From Candidatus Rifleibacteriota bacterium (GTDB taxonomy: Bacteria > Riflebacteria > Ozemobacteria > Ozemobacterales > Ozemobacteraceae), in contig JAKQQP010000560.1 in NCBI GenBank assembly GCA_029564115.1, positions 1-10,934 of the forward strand: DNA of 10,934 nt, written 5' to 3'. How positions within the stretch are numbered: position 1 is the stretch's first letter; every line of letters starts with the position of its first letter. The notes under the pieces are model-generated. The model had not been told where the DNA came from and made no database searches. It saw only the letters and a program-made list of their open reading frames with translations. Both the position numbers and the translations under genes were made by a program. This document shows, piece after piece, positions 1-6,878 of the stretch.

Positions 1-6
1 TAAGCA

Positions 7-1869
7 ATGTTAATTCCTGACGCTTGCATTGCCGCGCTGGTGCGCCCTGAGTATGATTTGCTCAAATGGGTAGAATCTAATCGCACGCTCGACCGGCGCA
101 GCTCTGCCGAAACTGGGTTGAAGCGAGTAAGCAGAACGCCCTATCTTGTGCCGCTGTATCAATGGTTTGTGCAAGATACTGTAAAAGAGATCATCATACA
201 GAAGCCCGCGCAGATCGGAATCACTGATTGGGTGGTTGATTGCATTCTGTGGATAGCAGTAAACGACCCAAGCCCGACCGCGCTATTTCTGGCAGATCAG
301 GAGACTGCTAGAAAGATTATGCGTTTCAGGCTTGACCCGGCCTTTCGTGCTTTGGGGCTTGTGAAAAAGAAACAGGCGAAGAACTCGCAGCAGGATATAA
401 GCAAGTTCGAGATACAGCTTTCTAACGGTTTCTACCTTGCGGTCGCGTGGGGCAGCTCAATATCACAAACTGCATCGATGAGCTTTAAGCGGGTATTCTG
501 CGACGAGGTGAACAAACCCGGATACGCTGTCATAAAAGACGAAGGCGACACGTTAGACCGCATCAGAGAGCGAATGGAAACATTCGGCGACAGCAAGTTT
601 GTGCTGCTATCAACACCGACTACCGACGCGGGCAAGATCACCACAGAGATTAACGCTGCTGATGTGGTCTATGATTACTGCGTGCCGTGCCCGGCTTGTG
701 GCGTATTCTCACCCATGAAATTTGACGGTGTAAAATGGGAAGGCGGCAAAGCTGCGACGCGAGAACAGATCGAGGCAACGGCCCGGTATCATTGCCCGGC
801 CTGTGGCGTCGAAATGACCGACGACGACAGGCAGATTGCAGTATCACAAGGGCAGGCGATTGCCAGAGAGCCGAAGAGCGGTGAGAAGATCGGCTACCAA
901 CTGCACAGGCTCAACAGCTTATTTAAAGGCGGCAACCTGGCGCGAATGGCTTACAATTTCACCAGGTCGCAAGATGACCCGCAGAAGCTGCAAAACATTA
1001 TCAACAGCACTTTCGGCGAGCCATGGATACCACGCGTTTCTGTTTCTGCTGACGATGCCAGCAAAATGATCCTGGCTTGCAGATCCGCAACGCCTAAGTT
1101 AACGGTGCCGCCTGATACTTTGTGTCTTGTGGCAGGCGTTGATATGCAGATGCAAGGCTTTTGGTATGTTATCAGGGCTATCTGTGCAGACGGATCATCG
1201 GCACTGGTAGATTATGGCTACCTGCTGGAATGGCAGGATCTGGAAGAAATCATTTTTCGCAGACCCATTGGCGGAAAAAACGTTTGGAGAATGCTGATAG
1301 ACACGGGCGGCGGCAAGACAGCAGACGCTTATATCTCACGCACAGAAGAAGCGTATCTATGGATTAGAGCTAATAACGGGCGCGGTGTGCAGCTATTCGC
1401 TTGTAAAGGCTCGAGTAAAACGATGGCGACAAAGTTATCTGTCGGGCAGCCGATTGAAAAAACACCATCAGGCAAGCCGCTAAAAGGCGGAATCAGAATC
1501 ATACAGGTAAACACTCAGGCGATAAAAGACGCGCTCTGGTGGAAAGTGGAGCGCACCAACGAAAGCCCGGAAATGCCCGGTAACTGGTGGGTGTGTGCTG
1601 ACGTAGAACAGCAGTATATCTCACAGTTTACGGCAGAAGAAAAGCGTCGCGACAGATCCGGGCTTGTCGAGTGGGTGCAGGTGAAGAAAGATAATCACTT
1701 GCTCGACTGCGAAGTCTACGCCTTTGCTGCGGCTGATCCTGAGCTATTCGGCGGCGTGCGTGGACTATCGCGGCAGCTGGCTATTGTGAAAGCTCAACAG
1801 GCGCGGGTTAATCCGGCACTGAACCAGAACAAGCAACCGCGACCTAATCCCTACTTGGAGGAATATTGA
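7..1869 (+). CDS. terL: Phage terminase large subunit, lambda gpA family
   Basis: This is the ATP-driven DNA packaging motor and genome-cutting nuclease, which docks on the portal of the empty prohead. It has 620 residues, close to lambda gpA. A lambda-type deviant Walker A (KPAQIGITD, residues 66-74, with the lysine at the front) is followed by Walker B VFCDE (D166, E167) and an STPT coupling motif near 202-205. Two Cys-x2-Cys knuckles (C228/C231 and C263/C266) suggest a zinc site between the ATPase and nuclease parts. The RNase H-like nuclease has candidate acidic residues D379 (AGVDM), D432 (IDTGGG) and D567 in NHLLDCEVYA, a hallmark of the GpA family. An in-frame TAA at 1-3 rules out extension upstream, so ATG at 7 is the first possible ATG; its ribosome binding site is outside the window. 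The small subunit gene presumably lies just upstream. The assignment is secure. Confidence 0.96.
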   Translation: MLIPDACIAALVRPEYDLLKWVESNRTLDRRSSAETGLKRVSRTPYLVPLYQWFVQDTVKEIIIQKPAQIGITDWVVDCILWIAVNDPSPTALFLADQETARKIMRFRLDPAFRALGLVKKKQAKNSQQDISKFEIQLSNGFYLAVAWGSSISQTASMSFKRVFCDEVNKPGYAVIKDEGDTLDRIRERMETFGDSKFVLLSTPTTDAGKITTEINAADVVYDYCVPCPACGVFSPMKFDGVKWEGGKAATREQIEATARYHCPACGVEMTDDDRQIAVSQGQAIAREPKSGEKIGYQLHRLNSLFKGGNLARMAYNFTRSQDDPQKLQNIINSTFGEPWIPRVSVSADDASKMILACRSATPKLTVPPDTLCLVAGVDMQMQGFWYVIRAICADGSSALVDYGYLLEWQDLEEIIFRRPIGGKNVWRMLIDTGGGKTADAYISRTEEAYLWIRANNGRGVQLFACKGSSKTMATKLSVGQPIEKTPSGKPLKGGIRIIQVNTQAIKDALWWKVERTNESPEMPGNWWVCADVEQQYISQFTAEEKRRDRSGLVEWVQVKKDNHLLDCEVYAFAAADPELFGGVRGLSRQLAIVKAQQARVNPALNQNKQPRPNPYLEEY

Positions 1870-2183
1870 TGGCATATGAAAACAGAATTTTGCTGATCAG
1901 GCGCATATTTCTTGCCGAAGATCGCGTGGTGGAATATAAGCCGCTTGAAACACTCTGCCCCGTATGCCAGTTTTTAGGCTTGCCGCCGGGGAAAGTATCG
2001 GTTGATCGCACGGCTGGCACGATCAGGTATTGCACTTGCGAGCAATGCAGCGCAACTTTCAGGGCAGAGGGGCCAAGTGTAGCAGAAATCAAGCAGGAAA
2101 AACAAGTCGTTGCAGAGATTGAATTGAATATTAAAACGAAAAAATCTATCAAAAAGGCATCAGGCAAGGGCCGGAAACGATAA
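1869..2183 (+). CDS. Small basic zinc-ribbon protein, function unknown
   Basis: This 104-residue protein has Cys pairs C30-x2-C33 and C57-x2-C60, plus an extra C55, spaced as in a zinc ribbon. Its Lys/Arg-rich tail (residues about 90-104) suits nucleic-acid contact. I do not recognise a named family. The start is taken as ATG 1869, which overlaps the terminase stop (TGA 1867-1869), with GGAGG at 1857-1861 seven bases upstream. The TTG at 1866 would be only four bases from that site. The gene sits between terminase and gpW and is followed directly by a strong terminator, so it could be a moron (accessory gene inserted among late genes) or a regulator or packaging accessory. The zinc ribbon is visible in the sequence; any role is inference. 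Confidence 0.8.
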   Translation: MAYENRILLIRRIFLAEDRVVEYKPLETLCPVCQFLGLPPGKVSVDRTAGTIRYCTCEQCSATFRAEGPSVAEIKQEKQVVAEIELNIKTKKSIKKASGKGRKR

Positions 2184-2197
2184 CACGCTAACAATGC

Positions 2198-2232
2198 GGC
2201 AGGTAGAATTGTTCTACTTGCCATTTTTTTTT
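2198..2232 (+). terminator. Strong intrinsic (Rho-independent) terminator
   Basis: An 11-bp stem pairs 2198-2208 with 2212-2222 (one G-U pair) around a 3-nt loop, and a run of nine T follows at 2224-2232 after a single A. The T run is only on the + strand side, so it would stop rightward transcription after the zinc-ribbon gene. The rest of the 98-bp gap up to 2282 holds only an AT-rich stretch and the gpW ribosome binding site. A terminator here, ahead of the essential portal and capsid genes, is unexpected. Confidence 0.85.
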
Positions 2233-2281
2233 GCCCGGATTGCCTTAATAATAAAAGTAAGAACACGCAAGGGGAAACACA

Positions 2282-2491
2282 ATGGGTTTAGCTGATCTTC
2301 AGGCCACGCTTGCAAAATATGTCACCGCTCGTGACGCGATTCTTACGTCGCAATCATACAGCATCAACGGCAGATCGGTTACCCGTGCAGACCTTGGCGA
2401 AATTGAATCACAGATTTCTATTTTGGAATCCCGCATCGGCAGACTGACGCGCGGCGGCCCGTCGATTAAATCGCCGTCGCTAGGGGCTTAA
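2282..2491 (+). CDS. gpW-like head-tail joining protein
   Basis: This 69-residue protein has the size and pattern of the lambda gpW family: an N-terminal helix (ADLQATLAKYVTARDAIL), a short beta-hairpin segment (SYSINGRSVTRADL), and a second helix (IESQISILESRIGRL) before a flexible tail. In lambda, gpW enters the filled head beneath the portal and creates the site for the next joining protein. Position between terminase and portal matches the lambda order A-W-B. An AGGGG site at 2270-2274 lies seven bases before ATG 2282. DUF6148-type proteins share this short pattern and place, so the family name is less certain than the role. Confidence 0.82.
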   Translation: MGLADLQATLAKYVTARDAILTSQSYSINGRSVTRADLGEIESQISILESRIGRLTRGGPSIKSPSLGA

Positions 2492-2492
2492 C

Positions 2493-4010
2493 GTGATATA
2501 CGACACAATCACAAATATTATTGCGAAATCAATCGCCCTGGTAGCGCCTGGCTACGCAAGGGAATATTTGCGCAACCACCGAGTATGCCGGGCTTATGAA
2601 GCATCGAAAACTACCGGGCCAAATCGAAACTTCAAGCCGGCACAGGCTTCAGGCGCACAGGAAATAGAAACTTCATGGCTTGCTGTAACGAATAAAACTC
2701 GCGCCCTTATGCGCGATAATAGCCACGTTGCGGGAATGACCCGGCGTTTTGTTGCTGCTCTGGTTGGGGAAGGCTCATGGCCTCGCCCGAAGATTCTGAA
2801 GGCAAGCGCGTCGAGTGCGTTTGATTTTGAATCTGAGATTAACAGGCAGATTCTCGCCCGTTGGGAGAAATGGGCCGCTGACGCTTGCGCAAATGGTGAT
2901 AGCATTTACCAGTTGCAGCGCGTCGCTGCTTCTGCTTTTTTCATTGATGGCGGCTTGCTGATCAGGCGAATTGTTAAAAGCAGGCGCATGATGCTTGAGC
3001 CTATCGAGCTTGACCAGCTTGACAGGCTGAAAGATACAGACTCAGGCGCTAAGATTCGCATAGTTGGCGGCAAAGAGCTTGACGAGTTTAATAAACCCGT
3101 TGCGTATTGGATTAAAAAGCGCTTCCCGACAGAGCTTGACTCGGCATCTGAGCGCGTTCCTGCCGAGGAAATCATTGATATATTTGACCGTGACCGGGCA
3201 TCAAGCGTTGGCGGCATTAGCAGACTTGCGCCGTCGGTTATGAATTTCCATAACATCGGCAAATACCGCGCCGACACGATGAGCCTCGCCCGAACCGCCC
3301 TGGGATTCGGCGTGTTTGTGCAGACAGAATTTCCTGAAGATAATTTTGCGAGCACAGCAACCGCTGATACAGATCCTGACGGCAGAGAATATGAATTTGT
3401 GACGCCCGGCGGCATTCATTATTTACGCCCCGGCGAAACTATCAACCAGGTTAAACCAGAAAACCCCGGCACGCAGTATGAGCCTTTTTTGAGGGCTGAG
3501 TTGCGCGGCGCTTCTGTTGGCGCTGGTATGAGCTACGAATCAGTTAGCAACGACGGCAGCCAAACCAACTTTTCAGGCACAAGGCAAATGCTGCTGTTTG
3601 AACGAGCGCTGACCCGCTACACGTTCGCGATCTTTGAGGAAAAGTTTTACAGCCGCGTTTATCGCTGGTTTATTGAGTTTGAGAAAGATTTCGGCAAGCC
3701 AGTTTTGAATCTGCCCGGCTATGAGCAAGACCCTAACAGGTTTCTGCGTTGCGCATGGAGCCGCCCGAAAACCGAATGGGTTGATCCGCTGAAAGATGCC
3801 AAGGCCGCTAAGGAAGAAATAGCGATGGGCGTTAACACGCTTACAGAGTTCTGCGAAACCGCAGGGCGCGACATTGAAGAAGTGGTTGCAACTCGGAAGT
3901 ATGAAAAAGAGCTATTCGAGAAAGCTGGCGTGGTATCAGAGCTTTCGGGCAATGCGGCACAAACAGCCGTAGCGCCAGTTAATAACGATGAGGTTATAGA
4001 CAATGCCTAA
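2493..4010 (+). CDS. Portal protein, lambda gpB family
   Basis: The portal forms the ring at one capsid vertex through which DNA enters and leaves and onto which the neck is built. It has 505 residues. The segment RDNSHVAGMTRRFVAALVGEG (74-94, read as two runs: the helix, then VGEG) matches the N-terminal signature of lambda-family portals. Further family-like stretches are DEFNKPVAYWI (197-207), VPAEEIIDIF (222-231) and the NFSGTRQMLLFE block (359-370). The start is GTG 2493, one base after the gpW stop, with AGGGG at 2482-2486 six bases upstream. The 3' end overlaps the protease-capsid gene by eight bases, so translation is probably coupled. The assignment is secure; no propeptide or fused protease is seen. 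Confidence 0.94.
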   Translation: MIYDTITNIIAKSIALVAPGYAREYLRNHRVCRAYEASKTTGPNRNFKPAQASGAQEIETSWLAVTNKTRALMRDNSHVAGMTRRFVAALVGEGSWPRPKILKASASSAFDFESEINRQILARWEKWAADACANGDSIYQLQRVAASAFFIDGGLLIRRIVKSRRMMLEPIELDQLDRLKDTDSGAKIRIVGGKELDEFNKPVAYWIKKRFPTELDSASERVPAEEIIDIFDRDRASSVGGISRLAPSVMNFHNIGKYRADTMSLARTALGFGVFVQTEFPEDNFASTATADTDPDGREYEFVTPGGIHYLRPGETINQVKPENPGTQYEPFLRAELRGASVGAGMSYESVSNDGSQTNFSGTRQMLLFERALTRYTFAIFEEKFYSRVYRWFIEFEKDFGKPVLNLPGYEQDPNRFLRCAWSRPKTEWVDPLKDAKAAKEEIAMGVNTLTEFCETAGRDIEEVVATRKYEKELFEKAGVVSELSGNAAQTAVAPVNNDEVIDNA

Positions 4011-5964
4011 CAAGAACATGAAAAAAGCGCCCGCAGGAATCCCGCAGGGCTTGGCAACAAGGGCAAATATCGCTGTTAATCCCGTAACATACAGAGAAGA
4101 TGATGACAGCGTAGAGTTTACCCTCGCAACAGAAGAACCGGCCCGCGTTTGGGATTGGCAGCGGTTTGAAGCTGTTACCGAAGTGATTCAGGCAGCAGGC
4201 GTTAATTTGCCGAAGAATAAGCAGATCCCGCTGATAAACAGCCATGACAGAAGCAACATTGATAACATTCTTGGCTCAGTGCGTGACATTCGCGTAGAGG
4301 GCGAAAGCGTTATAGGTCGCCTGTATTTTAGCAAAGACGAAACCGCGCAAAGAGCCTTAAACAAGATTCGTGAGGGCCATCTTGACAGCGGCAGCGTCGG
4401 CTATGAACAGGCCGAAAGCGTCTGGGTGCCAGAGGGCGAGAATACCGTCATCAACGGCAAGACTTATGCAGGCCCGATGCTTATTACTAAGAGCTGGAAT
4501 CTTAAAGAATTTTCGCTCGTGGCTATCGGCGCAGATCCAAACGCCAAGGCCAGAGAAGAAATTATCGAAACAGTATCAATCAGCCGTGAGGCTGTCGAAC
4601 AAATTGACAAGGAGTCAGAAACAATGGAAAAAATTACTAACCCCGTTGAACAGCCTCAGACCGTAGACATTGAGGCAATCAAACGCGAAGCCCTGCAGAT
4701 TGAGCAGACCCGCGCTGCCAAGATCACAGAACTTTGCACCCGCCACGGTTGCCCCGAAATGGCCGCAGATTTTATCAGAACAAGCGCAAGCATTGAATCA
4801 GTGCAAGAAAAAATCCTTGACGCTATCGCAGCCCGCACCGTATCGCTTTCAACTGCCCGCCCCGCTGATATTTCCATCGGCAAAGAAGCGTCTGAAAAAT
4901 TCAGAGATGCCGCTACCGATGCAATAATCATGCGTTCTGGATTGCGCGTAGCTGCTCCGGCAGATGGCGCTCAGCAGATGCGCGGTATGGCTCTTGTAGA
5001 TGTAGCTCGTGCTGCCTTGGAAAGCAAGAGCATTTCAACCCGCTTCATGGGTAAGCAGGAGATCATTGAACGCGCTCTTTCTACCAGCGACTTTCCGAAC
5101 ATTCTCGCCAATGTTGCCAACAAATCAACAATGATCGGCTACGGCACAGGCCGCGCAACCTGGCGCATGTGGGCTAAGGCCGGGATGCTTCCCGACTTCA
5201 AAGCCTCTAAACGCGTTAGACTCTCCGACGCTCCAGAAATGACCGAAAACCGCGCTGGTGAAGAAATCGAACAGGGCATCATCTCTGACGTAGGCGAAGA
5301 ACTCACCCTTAAAACCTACGCAAGAAAACTTGTTATCACTCGGCAGGCTCTGATCAACGATGACGCTGGCCTGTTCAACCGCATATTTGCTGCTTTCGGC
5401 AATCGCGCCGCCAACCAGATCGAAGCCGCCGCTTACGCAGTTCTTACCGGCAACCCGACCATGAGCGACACCGGAAAACTGTTCAATACTACTGCCGTAA
5501 CTACTGCAGGAGGCCATGCTAACCAGGCAAGTTCAGGCGCTGTTGTTTCTTCAACTACCGTCGGCGCTGCTGTTGTTGCTATGGGCAAACAGGCCGGCGA
5601 GAACGGTTCGCCGCTGTCTCTGATCGGCAAGTATATTGTTGGCGGGTTTGAAAACAAGGTTCAGGCTGAACTGCTTTGTGGTTCAACCACCGACTCTACC
5701 CTGACCGGCAACGCAAATTACAACCCGTTTGTGGGTTATGTGCCTGTTATCAGCGGTCACATTTCCACTAAGAAATGGTTTCTTATCTGCGACCCGAACG
5801 AGATCGATACCGTTGAAGTGGCCTTCTTGGACGGCAAAGAAACCCCGACTCTTTACGCTGTTGAAAACGATGGCGACATTCTGGGCCGCTCTTTCGTCGG
5901 TTACATTGACTATGTTGCCAAAGCTCTTGAATGGCGCTCAATGTATTACAACCCCGGTCAGTAA
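4003..5964 (+). CDS. Prohead protease / major capsid protein fusion
   Basis: One 653-residue polypeptide joins two functions usually encoded apart. Residues about 25-190 look like an S78-type prohead protease: candidate catalytic His81 in NSHDR, Ser131 in DSGSVGY (position of the family's S-I-G-F serine), then LKEFSLVAIGADPNA (167-181), matching the conserved C-terminal strand. Residues about 208-290 are helical and charged, like a scaffold or delta domain. Residues about 300-653 are the capsid subunit, with a Mu gpT-like feel (EEIEQGIISDVGEELTLKTY region, ALINDDAGLFNRI, C-terminal RSMYYNPGQ). Such fusions are a known annotation class. ATG 4003 has GAGG nine bases upstream and overlaps the portal stop by eight bases. 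M208 is preceded by an internal Shine-Dalgarno, so a shorter product is possible. The cleavage site releasing mature capsid protein cannot be read from sequence. Confidence 0.93.
   Translation: MPNKNMKKAPAGIPQGLATRANIAVNPVTYREDDDSVEFTLATEEPARVWDWQRFEAVTEVIQAAGVNLPKNKQIPLINSHDRSNIDNILGSVRDIRVEGESVIGRLYFSKDETAQRALNKIREGHLDSGSVGYEQAESVWVPEGENTVINGKTYAGPMLITKSWNLKEFSLVAIGADPNAKAREEIIETVSISREAVEQIDKESETMEKITNPVEQPQTVDIEAIKREALQIEQTRAAKITELCTRHGCPEMAADFIRTSASIESVQEKILDAIAARTVSLSTARPADISIGKEASEKFRDAATDAIIMRSGLRVAAPADGAQQMRGMALVDVARAALESKSISTRFMGKQEIIERALSTSDFPNILANVANKSTMIGYGTGRATWRMWAKAGMLPDFKASKRVRLSDAPEMTENRAGEEIEQGIISDVGEELTLKTYARKLVITRQALINDDAGLFNRIFAAFGNRAANQIEAAAYAVLTGNPTMSDTGKLFNTTAVTTAGGHANQASSGAVVSSTTVGAAVVAMGKQAGENGSPLSLIGKYIVGGFENKVQAELLCGSTTDSTLTGNANYNPFVGYVPVISGHISTKKWFLICDPNEIDTVEVAFLDGKETPTLYAVENDGDILGRSFVGYIDYVAKALEWRSMYYNPGQ
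4609..4626 (+). promoter_or_regulatory. Internal Shine-Dalgarno and in-frame ATG in the protease-capsid gene
   Basis: AAGGAG at 4609-4614 is followed nine bases later by ATG 4624-4626, which is codon 208 of the fusion and in frame. It lies at the predicted boundary between protease and scaffold/capsid parts. Initiation here would give a 446-residue scaffold-capsid product without the protease, parallel to lambda Nu3 starting inside gene C. The sequence is seen; use of the start is inferred. Confidence 0.6.
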
Positions 5965-5975
5965 GCATTAACGCG

Positions 5976-5993
5976 GGCGGCCTTCGGGCCGCC
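5976..5993 (+). other. UUCG-capped hairpin after the capsid gene
   Basis: A perfect 7-bp GC-only stem (5976-5982 with 5987-5993) is capped by TTCG closed by a C-G pair, the extra-stable cUUCGg tetraloop. It begins 11 bases after the capsid stop codon. No T run follows (TAACTGAATAAC), so it is not a classical intrinsic terminator. Likely roles are 3'-end protection or partial attenuation of the capsid transcript. Confidence 0.7.
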
Positions 5994-6021
5994 TAACTGA
6001 ATAACTCAGGAGAATTGAAAA

Positions 6022-6363
6022 ATGGCTACTAACAAAATTAACGAAGGCACCACCGTTAACTATACTGCCGGCGCAAACATTTCAGCCGGCGACCTGGTAG
6101 ACCTTGGCAACGGTCTTGTCGGCATCGCTGTTGACGACATCGCCAACGGCGCAACCGGCATTGTTATGCTTTCCGGGCGCTTCACGGTTCCGAAAGGCTC
6201 AACCGCTGCTATCGCTCGCGGCGCCGCTCTGAAACTTGGCACTGCTGGCAATACTGTCGTCGCCGCCACCGCTGGCACTACTGTGAATAACTTCCTGTGC
6301 GCTCGCCCGGTTGTTGCTTCGACGACTGCAATGACCACTGTCGAAATCGCTCTTGGCATCTGA
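6022..6363 (+). CDS. DUF2190-type capsid decoration (cement) protein
   Basis: This 113-residue, beta-rich, Gly/Ala/Thr-rich protein follows the pattern of DUF2190 proteins: an early segment with NYTAGANISAGDLVDLGN, a hydrophobic strand VGIAVDDIANGATGIVMLSG, FTVPKG, then ARGAALKL. Members of this family bind the outside of the capsid after expansion and stabilise it; they are usually encoded just after the capsid gene, as here. AGGAG at 6008-6012 lies nine bases before ATG 6022. There is no signal peptide, and low complexity is typical of the family. Cement function is inferred from family and position. Confidence 0.88.
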   Translation: MATNKINEGTTVNYTAGANISAGDLVDLGNGLVGIAVDDIANGATGIVMLSGRFTVPKGSTAAIARGAALKLGTAGNTVVAATAGTTVNNFLCARPVVASTTAMTTVEIALGI

Positions 6364-6365
6364 TC

Positions 6366-6533
6366 ATGAGCTTGCTCGACTCGTTTGATTCTGTGTTTGC
6401 TATCACTTTTACCTGCTTCTTACCGCCACCCTATGACACAGCATTTGAAGTCGAAGAAGTAATAGACGCGCAGATAGAACGGGTCGAGCACCTCAAAGCC
6501 ATTATCCGGCACAATAAAAGGCACAACAAATGA
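6366..6533 (+). CDS. Small hypothetical protein (55 aa) in the head-neck gap
   Basis: I do not recognise this protein. Residues 1-20 are hydrophobic and aromatic (SVFAITFTCFLPPPY), followed by an acidic amphipathic helix (about 26-48) and a basic, His/Lys-rich tail ending RHNKRHNK. The frame is open further upstream to an ATG at 6297, but that would lie inside the decoration gene, so ATG 6366, two bases after the decoration stop, is preferred. No Shine-Dalgarno precedes it, so translation would depend on coupling to the upstream gene. Its TGA (6531-6533) overlaps the next ATG (6530) in ATGA form, which supports it being translated. Neck or head accessory protein is a guess from position only. 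Confidence 0.6.
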   Translation: MSLLDSFDSVFAITFTCFLPPPYDTAFEVEEVIDAQIERVEHLKAIIRHNKRHNK

Positions 6534-6877
6534 CGACGTTTAAAGCAGCTCTAACAGCAGATGTGGCGAATGTGTTTGTCAACTCGCTTGAGTTTGGCGA
6601 GCTGGCAACCTACCTGTCTCCTGCTGGCGTTACGACGTCGAGTGTGCCTGTTGTCGCTGCTGTTCAGGGCTTCGTGAATGAAATGGCAAACACGGCCGGG
6701 CTTGGCGGGACAATCGTTATCAGCCGGGCAAAGGTATCGGCCCCGGCGATACACGGCAAGATCACCATAGCGGCCGGCGTGTTTGTCATTACTCAGATCA
6801 TCAGCATCGACGACGATACCGTAACCGTTGCGGCGATGGCCGATACACGCATCAGCCCGGCAGGAATGAGGCAATAG
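6530..6877 (+). CDS. Probable head-closure / head-tail attachment protein (gpFII-like)
   Basis: This protein has 115 residues. The opening MTTFKAALTADVANVFVNSLEFGELATY resembles siphophage connector proteins that begin with a short helix and an 'FAE' type strand (read here as VNSLEFGELATYL). A central beta-rich part and the closing VFVITQIISIDDDTVTVAAMADTR fit the small beta-barrel of lambda gpFII and relatives, which seal the portal and contact the tail tip. It overlaps the preceding 55-aa gene by four bases (ATGA) with no strong Shine-Dalgarno, so translational coupling is likely. Position between capsid and tail genes supports the role. Sequence similarity to gpFII itself is weak, so the role rests mostly on pattern and order. 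Confidence 0.65.
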   Translation: MTTFKAALTADVANVFVNSLEFGELATYLSPAGVTTSSVPVVAAVQGFVNEMANTAGLGGTIVISRAKVSAPAIHGKITIAAGVFVITQIISIDDDTVTVAAMADTRISPAGMRQ

Positions 6878-6878
6878 C

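Noticed and set aside
1844..2266. Antisense open frame of 140 codons over the zinc-ribbon gene
   Set aside because: It lies opposite a gene with a good ribosome binding site and zinc motif, runs through the terminator, and gives a low-complexity Leu/Ser-rich product with no recognisable domain.
2233..2281. Possible sigma-70 type promoter between the terminator and the gpW start
   Set aside because: The AT-rich stretch TTAATAATAAAAG offers -10-like words, but no -35-like hexamer lies at 16-18 bases; the nearest (TTGCCC 2231-2236) gives a poor -10 at 17 bases.
2906..3415. Antisense open frame of 169 codons inside the portal gene
   Set aside because: The portal frame has clear family motifs across this interval; the antisense product is Ser-rich and typical of a shadow of a codon-biased gene.
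5125..5517. Antisense open frame of 130 codons inside the capsid part
   Set aside because: The capsid frame is well supported here, and the antisense frame has no family pattern or matching neighbour.
6297..6365. Upstream ATG extension of the 55-residue gene
   Set aside because: It would overlap the decoration gene by 67 bases, has no Shine-Dalgarno, and adds a Cys/Arg-rich stretch that looks like out-of-frame decoration coding sequence.
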